From contig RJMB01000021.1 of the NCBI GenBank assembly GCA_003725585.1, positions 35,958 to 99,957 on the forward strand: a DNA stretch of 64,000 bases. Reading direction: 5' to 3'. Below are positions 63,907-64,000 of this stretch, piece by piece. The translations under genes and the position numbers were made by a program. Under the pieces are notes generated by a model that searched no databases, was not told where the DNA came from, and was given only the letters and a program-made list of their open reading frames with translations. The stretch is from Halostreptopolyspora alba. Its GTDB lineage: Bacteria > Actinomycetota > Actinomycetes > Streptosporangiales > Streptosporangiaceae. Every line of letters starts with the position of its first letter. Position 1 is the first letter of the stretch.

Positions 63907-64000
63907 CCCGGGTACCGGCCACCGAGCGCGGCACGCGGGGGCTCCTGGCAGCCATGCCCGATACGGCGGGGGCTTCCGTTTCCGCTCGGGCGCGCGGTCA
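63907..64000. other. End of window, no feature recognised
   Basis: The last 94 bp after the YcaO gene contain no start with a convincing ribosome-binding site. Whether the RiPP locus continues (for example a second dehydratase, a cyclase or a transporter) is not visible. Confidence 0.5.

Overview
The window is GC-rich (about 70 %) actinobacterial DNA with frequent GTG/TTG starts, 1-4 nt gene overlaps and a typical actinobacterial translation block (rimP-nusA-ylxR-infB-DUF503-rbfA-truB-ribF-rpsO-pnp). furA-katG, an NAD-linked formate dehydrogenase operon, two osmoprotectant uptake systems and a thiopeptide-type leader together suggest a Nocardiopsaceae-like filamentous actinomycete. The genus is inferred from gene content, not proven. 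No tRNA, rRNA, CRISPR array, insertion sequence or integrase was recognised.

Layout. 0-7 kb: glycosyltransferase, DUF2064 protein, methyltransferase, a large GT-C-like membrane protein and a b561/molybdopterin oxidoreductase with a small membrane partner. 7-11 kb: a sulfotransferase, a TetR regulator with palindromic operators, and a paired acyl-CoA dehydrogenase operon. 11.1-12.3 kb: four hairpins between convergent genes, then hxlR and an NTF2-like gene whose 5' ends overlap head to head. 12.5-15.3 kb: furA-katG. 15.4-20.2 kb: a translationally coupled ABC exporter/two-component operon and a quinone oxidoreductase. 20.4-26.5 kb: a lipoprotein, the Hen1-Pnkp RNA-repair pair and a second sulfotransferase-like gene. 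26.8-34.8 kb: formate dehydrogenase subunits (fdsG-B-A-D type) converging with fdhD, an orphan SelB-C-terminal-like gene and moeA. 35-41.7 kb: glycine-betaine ABC transporter and a BCCT transporter that appears to start at AUC. 41.7-58.2 kb: hsp20, an M16 peptidase and the pnp-to-rimP block on the minus strand, then a lipoprotein/ferritin-like pair convergent with proS.

58.5-63.9 kb is the most unusual part. A thiopeptide-family leader peptide is followed by the N-terminal part of a LanB-type dehydratase, the C-terminal part of a SagB-type azoline dehydrogenase in another frame, and two intact 657-codon cyclodehydratase genes (an E1/ocin-ThiF-like protein and a YcaO protein). The precursor has no Cys/Ser/Thr-rich core. 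This reads as a thiopeptide/azole RiPP locus partly destroyed by deletion next to a housekeeping gene, with the azoline-forming machinery still open. The locus may continue past the window.

How the genes work together. FdhD and MoeA would sulfurate and load the molybdenum cofactor for the formate dehydrogenase (and probably for the b561/molybdopterin protein). ProVWX and the BCCT carrier would import compatible solutes. Hen1 and Pnkp would repair and protect cleaved RNA. The nusA-infB block couples transcription elongation to translation initiation and ribosome maturation.
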